Source: Mucilaginibacter gossypii (GTDB lineage Bacteria; Bacteroidota; Bacteroidia; Sphingobacteriales; Sphingobacteriaceae). Taken from it: a stretch of 64,000 nucleotides of DNA. Where the stretch lies: positions 62,001-126,000 of the forward strand of contig NZ_FNCG01000017.1 of assembly GCF_900100945.1 (NCBI RefSeq), written 5' to 3'. Positions 7,780 to 15,911 of the stretch are shown here, one piece after another. The notes beneath the pieces were generated by a model, which was given only the letters and a program-made list of their open reading frames with translations, was not told where the DNA came from and ran no database searches. The first letter of the stretch is position 1, and every line of letters starts with the position of its first letter. The translations under genes and the position numbers were made by a program.

Positions 7780-7934
7780 TGTCATTTCGACGAACAGAGT
7801 GATGGCCTGTGTGATCAGGTGAGGAGAAATCTTATACGCCCTGCAATTACTACATACCACGCGCCACTGCATAGCATACAAGATTTCTCTTTCGCCCCAA
7901 CGCCCTCTGCCCCCCTTGCTCTATCGAAATGACA
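7780..7934. repeat. 155-bp MITE-like inverted repeat (TGTCATTTCGA ends)
   Basis: TGTCATTTCGA (7780-7790) and TCGAAATGACA (7924-7934) are exact inverse ends; an inner pair GAGAAATCTTATA (7824-7836) and CAAGATTTCTC (7879-7889) is also inverted. These words are typical of a dispersed palindrome in Bacteroidota genomes. The gap 7617-8058 also contains a short 'aagagaaacaagaaaccaagagg' tract at 7711-7733 and the ftsZ terminator, but no gene. Confidence 0.7.
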
Positions 7935-7954
7935 TTTTTTATTTACTATAATAA

Positions 7955-8001
7955 CAAAAAGGGAGATCAACGCTCAGATTTAATTCTTTTGTTGATCTCC
8001 C
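7955..8001 (-). terminator. Intrinsic terminator at the end of the dcw cluster
   Basis: GGGAGATCAAC (7961-7971) and GTTGATCTCCC (7991-8001) form a perfect 11-bp stem with a 19-nt loop. Read on the minus strand it is followed by TTTTTG, so it ends transcription running out of ftsZ. Confidence 0.85.
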
Positions 8002-8058
8002 ATTCAATTATTGTGGTTTTTATTCTTTCTTGCCTCTTGACTCTAAAAATCCTGACTC

Positions 8059-9666
8059 TTAGTCCGCGTTTCCGTGCAGGTATGAATTGTTATTCCTTAT
8101 CTCTACGTTACCTTCGCTATCCTGCATCAGGGAAAAACGTGAGATCTGGCTTTCGTCAGATGCAGGCGTATCCTGCAATGCTATCTCTTTACGTTTGTAA
8201 GCAGGTACATTTTCCAATTCCTGGATATTACCTGTACGCAGTTTCATGCTCAGGTCTTTCAGTCTCATAATGCGCTCGCGCGATTTTTTTAACTGCTCTT
8301 CTATCGATTCGTTGGTTTTGTTATCATCAGCCCCAACAGGTTGCGGTGCAGGAGTTGGCTCTGGTTCAGGCTCGGGCATACGTGGCTGTTCCCTTACAGG
8401 CTGCTCGTAGCTAACCGGTTCACTCATTTTAAAAGTAAACCCGGCAGTATCTGGCTCGTTATCAACCTCTGGCTCTTCATTCATTAGGCTATGCCTTACA
8501 ACAGCAGGTTCTTCCTGGCGACTGCCGGCAAACATATCAAACAACCCAGCTTGCTTTGCATCTTCTTTAGGTGCTTTAGCATAAGGCTCGGCAGGAGCAT
8601 CAACCTTAACTGGTTTAATAAATTCGTTAACCGGCCTTGCCTGCTGAGGCTCTTCAGGAACCAGCATAGAAACTATTTTCTTGTTGCTATTTTCCTTTTC
8701 GCGCTCATCTTTGGTTTGGAAACCGGTAGCAATGATAGTTACTGATAATTGCTCGCCCAGGTTTTCGTCGATACAGTTACCCCAGATGAGGTCGGCAGCT
8801 AAGCCGGCTTCTTCCTGGATATAATCAGTAATTACGCTGATCTCATCCATGGTAACCTCTTTAAGGCCCGAGCTGATGTTCAGCAAAATATATCTTGCGC
8901 CTTCAATTTCATTATCTTTCAACAACGGCGATGCCAACGCGCCTTCAACGGCTTTAAGAGCACGGTTTTCCCCATCGGCGCTAAAGCTGCCCATGATTGA
9001 TACACCGCTATCCTTCATTACCGTGCGCACATCCTTAAAGTCCACGTTTATATAACCCGGCAAGGTAATGATCTCTGCAATGCCTTTAGCAGCCGTAGTC
9101 AATATATTATCAGCCTGTGCAAATGCAGAGCTCATGGTAAGGTTACCAAAGATCTGACGAAGCCTGTCGTTCGAGATCACCAGGAACGAATCGACATACT
9201 TGCGCAGTTCTTCCAAACCTGCATCGGCCTGCATTTTACGGCGTTTACCTTCAAAAGAGAAAGGTGTGGTTATGATACCCACCGTTAATATATCCATTTC
9301 GCGCGCAGCCTTGGCAATGATAGGGCTTGCGCCTGTACCTGTGCCACCGCCCATACCAGCTGTGATAAACAGCATTTTGGTATTAACGCCCAACATTTGT
9401 TTAATATCGTCGATATTTTCAATAGCCGAATTTTTACCAACTTCGGGTATTGAGCCTGCACCCATGCCCTCGGTTAAACTGGCACCCAATTGCACCTTGT
9501 TAGGTATAGGGCTCAGCTCCAATGCCTGGGCATCAGTGTTGCATATTATAAAATCAACACCGGTAATTCCTTGCCTGTACATATGGTTTACCGCGTTACC
9601 ACCACCACCGCCAACACCAATTACCTTGATGATTGACGATTTTTCTTTTAACATTTCAAAATGCAT
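8059..9666 (-). CDS. ftsZ: Cell division protein FtsZ
   Basis: The 535-residue tubulin-like GTPase that forms the Z ring at mid-cell. The nucleotide-binding core is clear: VIGVGGGGGNAVNHM at 15-29 and the tubulin signature GGGTGTG at 106-112. The globular domain ends near 320 and is followed by an unusually long tail of about 210 residues, rich in Pro, Glu and Gln, with a central acidic PEPEPEPTPAPQP stretch and a basic helix MRLKDLSMKLRTGN. Long FtsZ tails are known in Bacteroidota. It is the last gene of the dcw cluster, separated from ftsA by 130 bp that contains DnaA-box-like sequences, so it may have its own promoter. Confidence 0.98.
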   Translation of the reverse strand: MHFEMLKEKSSIIKVIGVGGGGGNAVNHMYRQGITGVDFIICNTDAQALELSPIPNKVQLGASLTEGMGAGSIPEVGKNSAIENIDDIKQMLGVNTKMLFITAGMGGGTGTGASPIIAKAAREMDILTVGIITTPFSFEGKRRKMQADAGLEELRKYVDSFLVISNDRLRQIFGNLTMSSAFAQADNILTTAAKGIAEIITLPGYINVDFKDVRTVMKDSGVSIMGSFSADGENRALKAVEGALASPLLKDNEIEGARYILLNISSGLKEVTMDEISVITDYIQEEAGLAADLIWGNCIDENLGEQLSVTIIATGFQTKDEREKENSNKKIVSMLVPEEPQQARPVNEFIKPVKVDAPAEPYAKAPKEDAKQAGLFDMFAGSRQEEPAVVRHSLMNEEPEVDNEPDTAGFTFKMSEPVSYEQPVREQPRMPEPEPEPTPAPQPVGADDNKTNESIEEQLKKSRERIMRLKDLSMKLRTGNIQELENVPAYKRKEIALQDTPASDESQISRFSLMQDSEGNVEIRNNNSYLHGNAD

Positions 9667-9745
9667 AATCTTCGTTTTCAGCTATATGTAATTCAACCCA
9701 ACATTAGATTTTACCATCGTAATAATAACACTTTTTCAACAAGGT

Positions 9746-9793
9746 TTATCCACATTTGTGAGCAATGTGAATAAGTTTAACCCTTGTGAATAA
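9746..9793. promoter_or_regulatory. Cluster of DnaA-box sequences in the ftsA-ftsZ gap
   Basis: TTATCCACA (9746-9754) is a perfect consensus DnaA box (TTATNCACA). TGTGAATAA occurs at 9766-9774 and 9785-9793, which is the consensus TTATTCACA on the minus strand. A weaker TTGTGAGCA lies between them at 9756-9764. Spacing is about 10 or 20 bp, so the sites lie on similar faces of the helix. They sit 80-127 bp before the ftsZ start codon. Confidence 0.6.
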
Positions 9794-9796
9794 ATA

Positions 9797-11140
9797 TTAT
9801 TTCAGAAAGTCCTCATCCTTAATGTCATCCTTAATAAATGTTATACTTTTTTTCAGCAGCCTGTCTAACAAACCACCTTCTTTACTTTTTGTATCAAATT
9901 TTGGCTTAGCCGTTTTTACCTCAGCAGGGATTGCTTCATTCATGTATTCCATTTTCTGGATACCTTTTATTAACAAACCAATACCAGTAGCAAAAGTTGG
10001 GCTTTGCAATTCTTCGTATGTACCTTTTGGCAGCACTTCGTTTTTGGCCAGATGCTCGGTAGGGTAACCTACGCGGCAATCCAAACCGGTTACAAACTCA
10101 ACCAGTTGACGCAAGTGTTTCAACTGTGCACCGCCGCCTGTTATCACGATACCAGCAATCAGCTTTTTCTCGTAGCCTGATGATTTGATTTCGTAGTAAA
10201 CATGCTCCACGATCTCTTCCATACGGGCTTGAATTACATAAGCCAGGTTTTTCACCGAAATTTCTTTTGGCTCACGGCCACGCAAACCCGGTACACATAC
10301 AATCTCATTTTCCTTGTTCTCATCGGCCAGGGCAGATCCAAACCTTACTTTCAGTTGCTCGGCAATGTTGCGCATTACTGAACAGCCTTCGCGGATATCC
10401 TCAGTTACACTATTGCCGCCGAAAGGGATAACAGCTGTATGGCGAATGATACCTTCATGGAAAATAGCTACGTCGGTAGTACCGCCACCGATATCAACCA
10501 AAACCACGCCGGCTTCTTTTTCCTCTTCGCTCAAAACAGATTCTGAAGATGCCAGCGGCTCAAGGATCAGTTCCTGGCTCTCCAAGCTGGCCTTGTTAAC
10601 ACATTTTACAATGTTTTTAATGGCCGTAACCTGACCAGATATGATATGGAAGTTAGCCTCAAGCCGAACGCCAGCCATACCTATCGGATCTTTAATACCG
10701 GGCTCATTATCCACAGTAAACTCCTGCGGTAATACGTGGATGATCTCCTCGCCAGGAGGCATCACCAGGTTATACATATCCTCTATCAGCTTATCAATAT
10801 CCTTACGACCGATCTCTGATTGCAGATCGCGACGGGTTATTAAACCACGGTGCTGTAAACTTTTAATGTGCTGACCGGCAATACCCACGTTCACTACCCT
10901 GATTTCTACATTTGATTGCGAGCCCGCCACCTCCACCGCCTGATGAATGCCTTGTACTGTTTTATCTATATTTGAAACCACGCCGCGCGTCACACCCGCA
11001 GATTCGGCCTTGCCAATCCCTAAAACCTCAATCTTCCCATTCTTGCTCCTGCGCCCAACAATGGCACATATCTTGGTAGTCCCGATATCCAATCCTACTA
11101 CAATTGGCGAACTTTTTTCCTGAGTTGAGCTTTTGTCCAT
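9797..11140 (-). CDS. ftsA: Cell division protein FtsA
   Basis: FtsA is the actin-like ATPase that tethers FtsZ to the membrane and recruits late division proteins. The 447-residue protein shows the actin-family phosphate-1 motif VGLDIGTTKICAIVG at 15-29, the phosphate-2 motif VLVDIGGGTTDVAIF near 214-228, and the adenosine motif GIVITGGGAQL near 332-342. The SHS2 insertion (residues about 90-170) is present. The C-terminus ends in a basic/hydrophobic stretch (LLKKSITFIKDDI) that could serve as the membrane-targeting helix. It starts one base after the ftsQ stop, so the two are very likely co-translated. Confidence 0.97.
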   Translation of the reverse strand: MDKSSTQEKSSPIVVGLDIGTTKICAIVGRRSKNGKIEVLGIGKAESAGVTRGVVSNIDKTVQGIHQAVEVAGSQSNVEIRVVNVGIAGQHIKSLQHRGLITRRDLQSEIGRKDIDKLIEDMYNLVMPPGEEIIHVLPQEFTVDNEPGIKDPIGMAGVRLEANFHIISGQVTAIKNIVKCVNKASLESQELILEPLASSESVLSEEEKEAGVVLVDIGGGTTDVAIFHEGIIRHTAVIPFGGNSVTEDIREGCSVMRNIAEQLKVRFGSALADENKENEIVCVPGLRGREPKEISVKNLAYVIQARMEEIVEHVYYEIKSSGYEKKLIAGIVITGGGAQLKHLRQLVEFVTGLDCRVGYPTEHLAKNEVLPKGTYEELQSPTFATGIGLLIKGIQKMEYMNEAIPAEVKTAKPKFDTKSKEGGLLDRLLKKSITFIKDDIKDEDFLK

Positions 11141-11141
11141 A

Positions 11142-12005
11142 TTACAATTTAATTTGAGATGTATCCCTTTTCGTCCTAAGCGAATCCTGTTTGGCAGTTT
11201 TAGCTGCCTTAATTGAATCTGCTTTTATATTTTCATTTTTTATACCAATAACCTGGTTGGTATATTTTACATTGATCACTTTATAAGTATCCCAGCCCAC
11301 CTTTGGCAGCACCTGCTTGTAAAAAGCCTGCAGGTTGTTCAACTTTACGTTAAGCGAATCCGCGTTGCCGATCAGTATCCTTTGGTTACCTACCCTCGGA
11401 ATCAGCTCAATCTCACGCTCGTTGTTTACATACATCTGCGCTATCTGTGCATCCCAAAGCGAATCCTTACGGATATAATCAGCCGTTTTAAACAAATCTT
11501 TAGCCAGGCGCGTATGTAACGAATCAACCCGGTTGGTAAACAGCTCTTCGATAAAACCATTAGCTACCAATACCCTCGCGGTAAAGTTTGATGATAACGG
11601 AATCTTTAAGCCGTTTTGATCTACATAAAAATCCATATCATAATGGTTCATGATCCGCAATATCGGTTGGCGCTGGCTTACCTCAACCCTCAATACACCG
11701 TCCATTTCAGTATAAACTTTGGCAAACTCAATAAACGGGTTCGCTTTCAATTTATCCTCCAGTTCCTGGATGTTAATGTTCTCGATAGGCCTGCCTACCA
11801 ATGAGTGACTGGTAACTTCAATAATATGATCAACCTCCTGCTTGTCAATAAAATATTGCCCGCCGGGGATGCTCACGTTTACCGCGGTACACTTTACACC
11901 CGCTTTTTTTGCTTCAATAAAACTCATGAGCACCACAAGGCCACCCAGGCTTATTACCCAGGCACAACCTATTAACAGGCGCTTCCAAATGAGTTTTTTA
12001 TTCAT
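11142..12005 (-). CDS. ftsQ: Cell division protein FtsQ (POTRA-domain)
   Basis: A 287-residue bitopic divisome protein. There is one membrane helix at about 11-30 (LLIGCAWVISLGGLVVLMSF) with a short basic cytoplasmic N-terminus, then a periplasmic POTRA-like region (about 50-120, with INIQELEDKLKANPFIEFAK) and the FtsQ/DivIB domain. The C-terminal 40 residues are Lys-rich and probably disordered. FtsQ bridges early and late divisome parts by binding FtsL and the septal synthase. Its ATG overlaps the murC stop codon by 8 bp (ATGAATAA), a coupled junction. Confidence 0.92.
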   Translation of the reverse strand: MNKKLIWKRLLIGCAWVISLGGLVVLMSFIEAKKAGVKCTAVNVSIPGGQYFIDKQEVDHIIEVTSHSLVGRPIENINIQELEDKLKANPFIEFAKVYTEMDGVLRVEVSQRQPILRIMNHYDMDFYVDQNGLKIPLSSNFTARVLVANGFIEELFTNRVDSLHTRLAKDLFKTADYIRKDSLWDAQIAQMYVNNEREIELIPRVGNQRILIGNADSLNVKLNNLQAFYKQVLPKVGWDTYKVINVKYTNQVIGIKNENIKADSIKAAKTAKQDSLRTKRDTSQIKL

Positions 12006-13356
12006 TACTTAATACTTGTTTTAATGGTTGTACCAGCGTGTCAATATCACCGGCACCTACCGTTAACAATAGTTCGGGCTTTTCGGCAGCTATAGCGGCC
12101 ACCGCGGCCTCTTTACTTAATATCCTCTTGTTTTGCAATTGCATGCGGTTAAGCAGCATTTGCGAGTTAACACCTTCTATCGGCAATTCGCGCGCCGGAT
12201 AAATTTCCAGCAATATCAGCTCGTCTACCATATCCAGCACCTCGGCAAAACCATCGGCAAAATCGCGGGTGCGGGTAAATAAATGAGGCTGAAATATGGC
12301 CGTTAATTTCTTAGCCGGGTATAATCTTTTTATTGATGATATACAAGCCCTCAATTCTTCGGGATGATGCGCATAATCATCAATGTAGATATGCTCTGGC
12401 GTTTTAACTATGTATTCAAACCTGCGTTTAACCCCTCTGAAAGATGCTAATGCTGCTTTAATGTTTTCCGGTGATATATCCAGTTTCAGTACCGCTTCAA
12501 TGGCAGCTACGGCGTTCTCCACATTGTGGGTGCCGGCTATGCCCATTTTTATATCCGTGATATTTACCGCGGCGCTGTTATAATCAAAGTAAAAATCACC
12601 GTCAATTATCCTCACGTTTGAAGCATGTGCATCAGCAGTTTCATCTTCGAAAGCATAGGTATAACCACCATCCAATGGCAAACCATTTTTGTGCACCAGC
12701 GTACCACCCGGTTTTATCTGCGAAGCGAACAGCTTAAACGATTCGGTTAGATGCGCGTGATCACCATAGATATCCAAATGATCCGCATCCATTGAGGTGA
12801 TGATAGCCACATCCGGATATAGGGTAAGGAACGAGCGATCATACTCATCGGCCTCAACCACCATTACGTTGTTTTTGCCATACAGCACATTGGTTTGGTA
12901 ATTTGATGAAATACCACCCAAAAATGCAGAGCAATCATTACCCGATGCTTTAAGCAAGTGCGCTACCATGGTTGAGGTGGTAGTTTTGCCATGTGTACCG
13001 GCCACAGCAATAGTAAATGAGCTCTTGCTAATCAAGCCTAAAACCTGCGAGCGCTTGAACAACTCAAAGCCCTGATTTTTAAAATAGTTTAATATGTGCG
13101 AATCCTTTGGTACAGCAGGCGTATAAATAATAAGCGTATCGCTGCATGGTTTCTGGAAACTCATGGGAATGTAATCCGCATGATCTTCAAAAACAACCTG
13201 GATCCCCTCATTGTGCAACTGGTTGGTTAAATCAGTCGACGTTTTATCATATCCGCAAACAATACAACCCAAATGATGGAAATAGCGTGCCAGGCCGCTC
13301 ATACCGATGCCGCCTATGCCTATGAGATAAACTCTTTTTATGTCGTGCAGTTCCAT
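11998..13356 (-). CDS. murC: UDP-N-acetylmuramate--L-alanine ligase
   Basis: MurC adds the first residue of the peptidoglycan stem peptide in the cytosol. The 452-residue protein has the N-terminal Rossmann-like UDP site (YLIGIGGIGMSGLARYF at 10-26), the ATP-binding loop AGTHGKTTT at 119-127, and the central-domain motif VEADEYDRSFL. The usual Mur ligase C-terminal domain follows, with DDYAHHPEEL near 325. It follows murG after a 55-bp gap that contains a strong terminator-like hairpin, the only such structure found inside the cluster, so murC-ftsQ-ftsA-ftsZ may be partly uncoupled from upstream genes. Confidence 0.98.
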   Translation of the reverse strand: MELHDIKRVYLIGIGGIGMSGLARYFHHLGCIVCGYDKTSTDLTNQLHNEGIQVVFEDHADYIPMSFQKPCSDTLIIYTPAVPKDSHILNYFKNQGFELFKRSQVLGLISKSSFTIAVAGTHGKTTTSTMVAHLLKASGNDCSAFLGGISSNYQTNVLYGKNNVMVVEADEYDRSFLTLYPDVAIITSMDADHLDIYGDHAHLTESFKLFASQIKPGGTLVHKNGLPLDGGYTYAFEDETADAHASNVRIIDGDFYFDYNSAAVNITDIKMGIAGTHNVENAVAAIEAVLKLDISPENIKAALASFRGVKRRFEYIVKTPEHIYIDDYAHHPEELRACISSIKRLYPAKKLTAIFQPHLFTRTRDFADGFAEVLDMVDELILLEIYPARELPIEGVNSQMLLNRMQLQNKRILSKEAAVAAIAAEKPELLLTVGAGDIDTLVQPLKQVLSNE

Positions 13357-13370
13357 TTTTAAATTTGTTT

Positions 13371-13405
13371 AAAAAAGGCCCTCCTCCCTTTGGAAGAGGA
13401 GGACC
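13371..13405 (-). terminator. Terminator-like hairpin between murG and murC
   Basis: On the minus strand: GGTCCTCCTC, 9-nt loop, GAGGAGGGCC (10 bp including one G-U), immediately followed by TTTTTT. It has the full form of an intrinsic terminator, yet all genes around it point the same way. It may be an attenuator or a dispersed GC-rich palindrome. Confidence 0.65.
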
Positions 13406-13411
13406 ATAATT

Positions 13412-14572
13412 TTAATTGTTACTTATTATTTGGATAAGTTCCTTTGCTATAACTTCATCGGCATTTGGCATGGCCATTTTACCAATGTTATTGCTCAATT
13501 TCTTTTGCAGATCGCGGTCTTCCAATAATTCAAGCGCCCTGTCAACCAGTTTTGCTTCAGCATCACGGTCGGCCACAAAAACAGCTGCGTTTTCATGCAC
13601 CAGGGCCAAAGCGTTTTTAGTTTGATGATCTTCGGCCACATTTGGCGAAGGCACAAGGATCACCGGTTTTTTAATGGCACACAGCTCGGCAATAGTACCT
13701 GCACCCGCCCTTGATATGATAATATCAGCAGCGGCATAAGCCAAATCCATCCGGGTTAAAAACTCCCTGATCTGCAAATCGGGGTGATAACTTTCGCCCA
13801 GCTTTTCGATGATACTTTTATAGTAAAACTTTCCGGTTTGCCATATCACCTGTACATCAGCAGCCAGCAGTTTATCAATACCGTTCATGATACTGTTGTT
13901 CAGCGTACGTGCCCCAAGGCTACCGCCGGTTATCAGTATCGTTTTTTTAAAGGCCGAAAGATGGTACAACTCCAAAGCCTGCATGTGCTTGCCGGCAATG
14001 TTTACCGCATCCTTACGGATAGGATTACCGGTTTTGATGATCTTATCGGCAGGAAAAAACTTCTCCATACCATCAAAGGCCACGCAGATTTTCTTGGCAT
14101 GCTTGCCTAACCATTTATTGGTAATACCTGCATACGAGTTTTGTTCCTGTATGAGGTACGGTATCCCTTTTAACGATGCGGCATACAGCAATGGGCCTGA
14201 AGCATAGCCGCCAACACCTACTGCAGCGTCTGGCTTGAAATCTTTTATGATCTTGATAGCCTTCCGTACGCTATTGGCGAGCTTAACAGGGAACATCAGG
14301 TTTTTAACTATCGAACCACGCTGAATCCCCTGGATGTCCAACCCGATGATCTTATAACCCGCCGCCGGAACCTTATCCATTTCCATGCGGCCGTTAGCGC
14401 CCACAAACAGGATTTCGGTATTGGGATCAATATTTTTTAAAGCATTGGCAATAGAGATAGCCGGGAAGATATGTCCTCCTGTTCCGCCACCGCTTATGAT
14501 GATACGAGCCCCCCCCGCCCCCTGAAGGGGGTGCTTTTGAGTTGCGTCTTTCATATTGCTTTTATCTTTCAT
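13412..14572 (-). CDS. murG: MurG, UDP-GlcNAc:lipid I GlcNAc transferase
   Basis: MurG is the peripheral membrane GT28 enzyme that makes lipid II. The 386-residue protein contains the defining loops RIIISGGGTGGHIFPA near 23-38 and ITGGSLGARTLNN near 212-224, plus RAGAGTIAELCAIKKP for UDP-GlcNAc recognition near 288-303. The N-terminus is unusual: about 22 residues (MKDKSNMKDATQKHPLQGAG...) precede the point where MurG proteins normally begin. Residues HPLQGAGGA are encoded by one arm of a GC-rich repeat, and the ATG lies inside that repeat unit. A start at the second Met (14554) is equally possible; no Met lies closer to the core. Confidence 0.95.
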   Translation of the reverse strand: MKDKSNMKDATQKHPLQGAGGARIIISGGGTGGHIFPAISIANALKNIDPNTEILFVGANGRMEMDKVPAAGYKIIGLDIQGIQRGSIVKNLMFPVKLANSVRKAIKIIKDFKPDAAVGVGGYASGPLLYAASLKGIPYLIQEQNSYAGITNKWLGKHAKKICVAFDGMEKFFPADKIIKTGNPIRKDAVNIAGKHMQALELYHLSAFKKTILITGGSLGARTLNNSIMNGIDKLLAADVQVIWQTGKFYYKSIIEKLGESYHPDLQIREFLTRMDLAYAAADIIISRAGAGTIAELCAIKKPVILVPSPNVAEDHQTKNALALVHENAAVFVADRDAEAKLVDRALELLEDRDLQKKLSNNIGKMAMPNADEVIAKELIQIISNN

Positions 14573-14634
14573 TTGTTAGTTACTCTTTTTCAGTCACCTC
14601 TATTCCTCCCCCTTTAGGGGGTCGGGGGGTGCCT
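14508..14634. mobile_element. MITE-like element spanning the murG start
   Basis: Two GC-rich arms, 14508-14534 (GCCCCCCCCGCCCCCTGAAG then GGGGTGC) and 14605-14633 (CCTCCCCCTTTAGGGGGTCG then GGGGGTGCC), are inverted copies of each other, about 27 bp with four differences and a 1-bp gap. They enclose a 70-bp AT-rich interior. Each arm is itself palindromic (CCCCCTNAAGGGGG). The unit runs from inside murG codons to the ftsW stop codon at 14633-14635. It encodes no transposase. Confidence 0.6.
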
Positions 14635-15817
14635 ATGCCGTCCTGATCTCTCCCACTATGATCTTATTCGGCCCGGCATTATCCTCTTTGATAGTCTTAT
14701 CTTTTTTAGGCTCTTCAATATCCTTACTTACCGATAGTATAATACCGAAGGCAATGCTTGTAAACAATATCGAGGTACCACCCATACTTACCAACGGCAG
14801 CGGCACACCGGTTACCGGCCCTAAGCCTACAGCTACAGCCATATTGGCAAAAGCCTGTATAGTTAAACTAAAACTTAAACCACACGCCAGCAATGCCCCA
14901 AAGGCTTTTGGCGCTTTAGTTATGATCTTGATACATCGATACAACAGGAATACATAGATCCCTACTACTATCACTCCGCCTACCAAACCATACTCCTCAA
15001 CTATAATGGCGTAGATCTCATCAGAGTATGACTCGGGCAGGTAATTCCTTTCGGTGCTGTTCCCGGGACCTTTGCCAAATAAACCACCTGTTGCGATGGC
15101 AATTTTTGCGTGATCGCTTTGGAAAGATTTATCGGCCTTTGCCAGTTCGGGGTGCATAAACACCTTCATACGGGATACGTAAGTATGCCTCCTCGGCCCT
15201 AAGAATATTACGCCCAGCAACAATATAAAACCTGCAGCACAGGTAATAGCTATTTGCCTGATACTGATCCGGCCGATGATCAACAACAATATGCTAACCC
15301 CAAACAGCATTAAAGCTGTTGAAAGGTTGGCTAATGCAATCAGGATAAATACCACACAAACCGAACCCATGATAGGCAAAAAGGATTCTTTAACATTCTT
15401 AATGTTTTCCTGCTTGCGCGATAATGTACGGGCCAGGTAAGTAATCAATGCCAGCTTGGCCAAATCCGAAGTCTGAAAGCTCAACCCTGTTCCCGGGATA
15501 GCTATCCAGCGGCTTGCGTTATTAATATGACTACCAAAAACCAATGTATACAGCAACAGCGGAATGGTAACGATCATCATTACCTTAGAGATACCGGCAT
15601 AATAGCGGTAATCAAGCTTGTGCGAAAAATACATCAGCGCAATCCCTCCTACTATCATTAACACGTGTTTCATGAGGATGATCTCGACTCCCTTACCCTG
15701 CTTAAATGCCAGCGTACCTACCGAGCTGTATACCGCCAACAAGGATATAACAGAAAGCAGTATGACTATAAGCCATATCCAGCGATCTCCTTTTGTATTG
15801 TTTAATATCCTATGCAT
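14633..15817 (-). CDS. ftsW: FtsW, septal peptidoglycan glycosyltransferase (SEDS)
   Basis: A 394-residue SEDS-family membrane protein that polymerises lipid II at the septum together with the class B PBP FtsI. About ten hydrophobic helices are visible from residue 15 on. The signature NMAVAVGLGPVTGVPLPLVS then MGGTS near 325-345 is the conserved FtsW/RodA loop. Pairing with ftsI three genes upstream and location in the dcw cluster favour FtsW over RodA. The last residues (VGEIRTA) end exactly at the boundary of the MITE-like element in front of murG. Confidence 0.96.
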   Translation of the reverse strand: MHRILNNTKGDRWIWLIVILLSVISLLAVYSSVGTLAFKQGKGVEIILMKHVLMIVGGIALMYFSHKLDYRYYAGISKVMMIVTIPLLLYTLVFGSHINNASRWIAIPGTGLSFQTSDLAKLALITYLARTLSRKQENIKNVKESFLPIMGSVCVVFILIALANLSTALMLFGVSILLLIIGRISIRQIAITCAAGFILLLGVIFLGPRRHTYVSRMKVFMHPELAKADKSFQSDHAKIAIATGGLFGKGPGNSTERNYLPESYSDEIYAIIVEEYGLVGGVIVVGIYVFLLYRCIKIITKAPKAFGALLACGLSFSLTIQAFANMAVAVGLGPVTGVPLPLVSMGGTSILFTSIAFGIILSVSKDIEEPKKDKTIKEDNAGPNKIIVGEIRTA

Positions 15818-15880
15818 TCCGAACCTTGATTTTTAGGATTTTGGGATTAACCTGATCCTATATTTTGTTTTACTTACTAA

Positions 15881-15911
15881 TTTGCAATCTGCACATCCGA
15901 AATCTGCACAT
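15881..15911. repeat. ATCTGCACATC tandem-word repeat, copy 1
   Basis: TTTGCAATCTGCACATCCGA then AATCTGCACAT: the word ATCTGCACAT occurs twice, 16 bp apart. The same 25-bp unit occurs with one change, in opposite orientation, at 18647-18680. It lies between ftsW and murD, directly against the murD stop codon. Confidence 0.6.

Noticed and set aside
6206..7934. CRISPR array suspected from repeated short words in the gaps
   Set aside because: The repeats are inverted pairs of unlike families, not direct repeats with regular spacers, and no cas genes are present.
9200..9691. 163-codon frame antisense to the ftsZ N-terminus
   Set aside because: Shadow of the Gly/Ala-rich FtsZ core; hydrophobic only because of the complementary codons.
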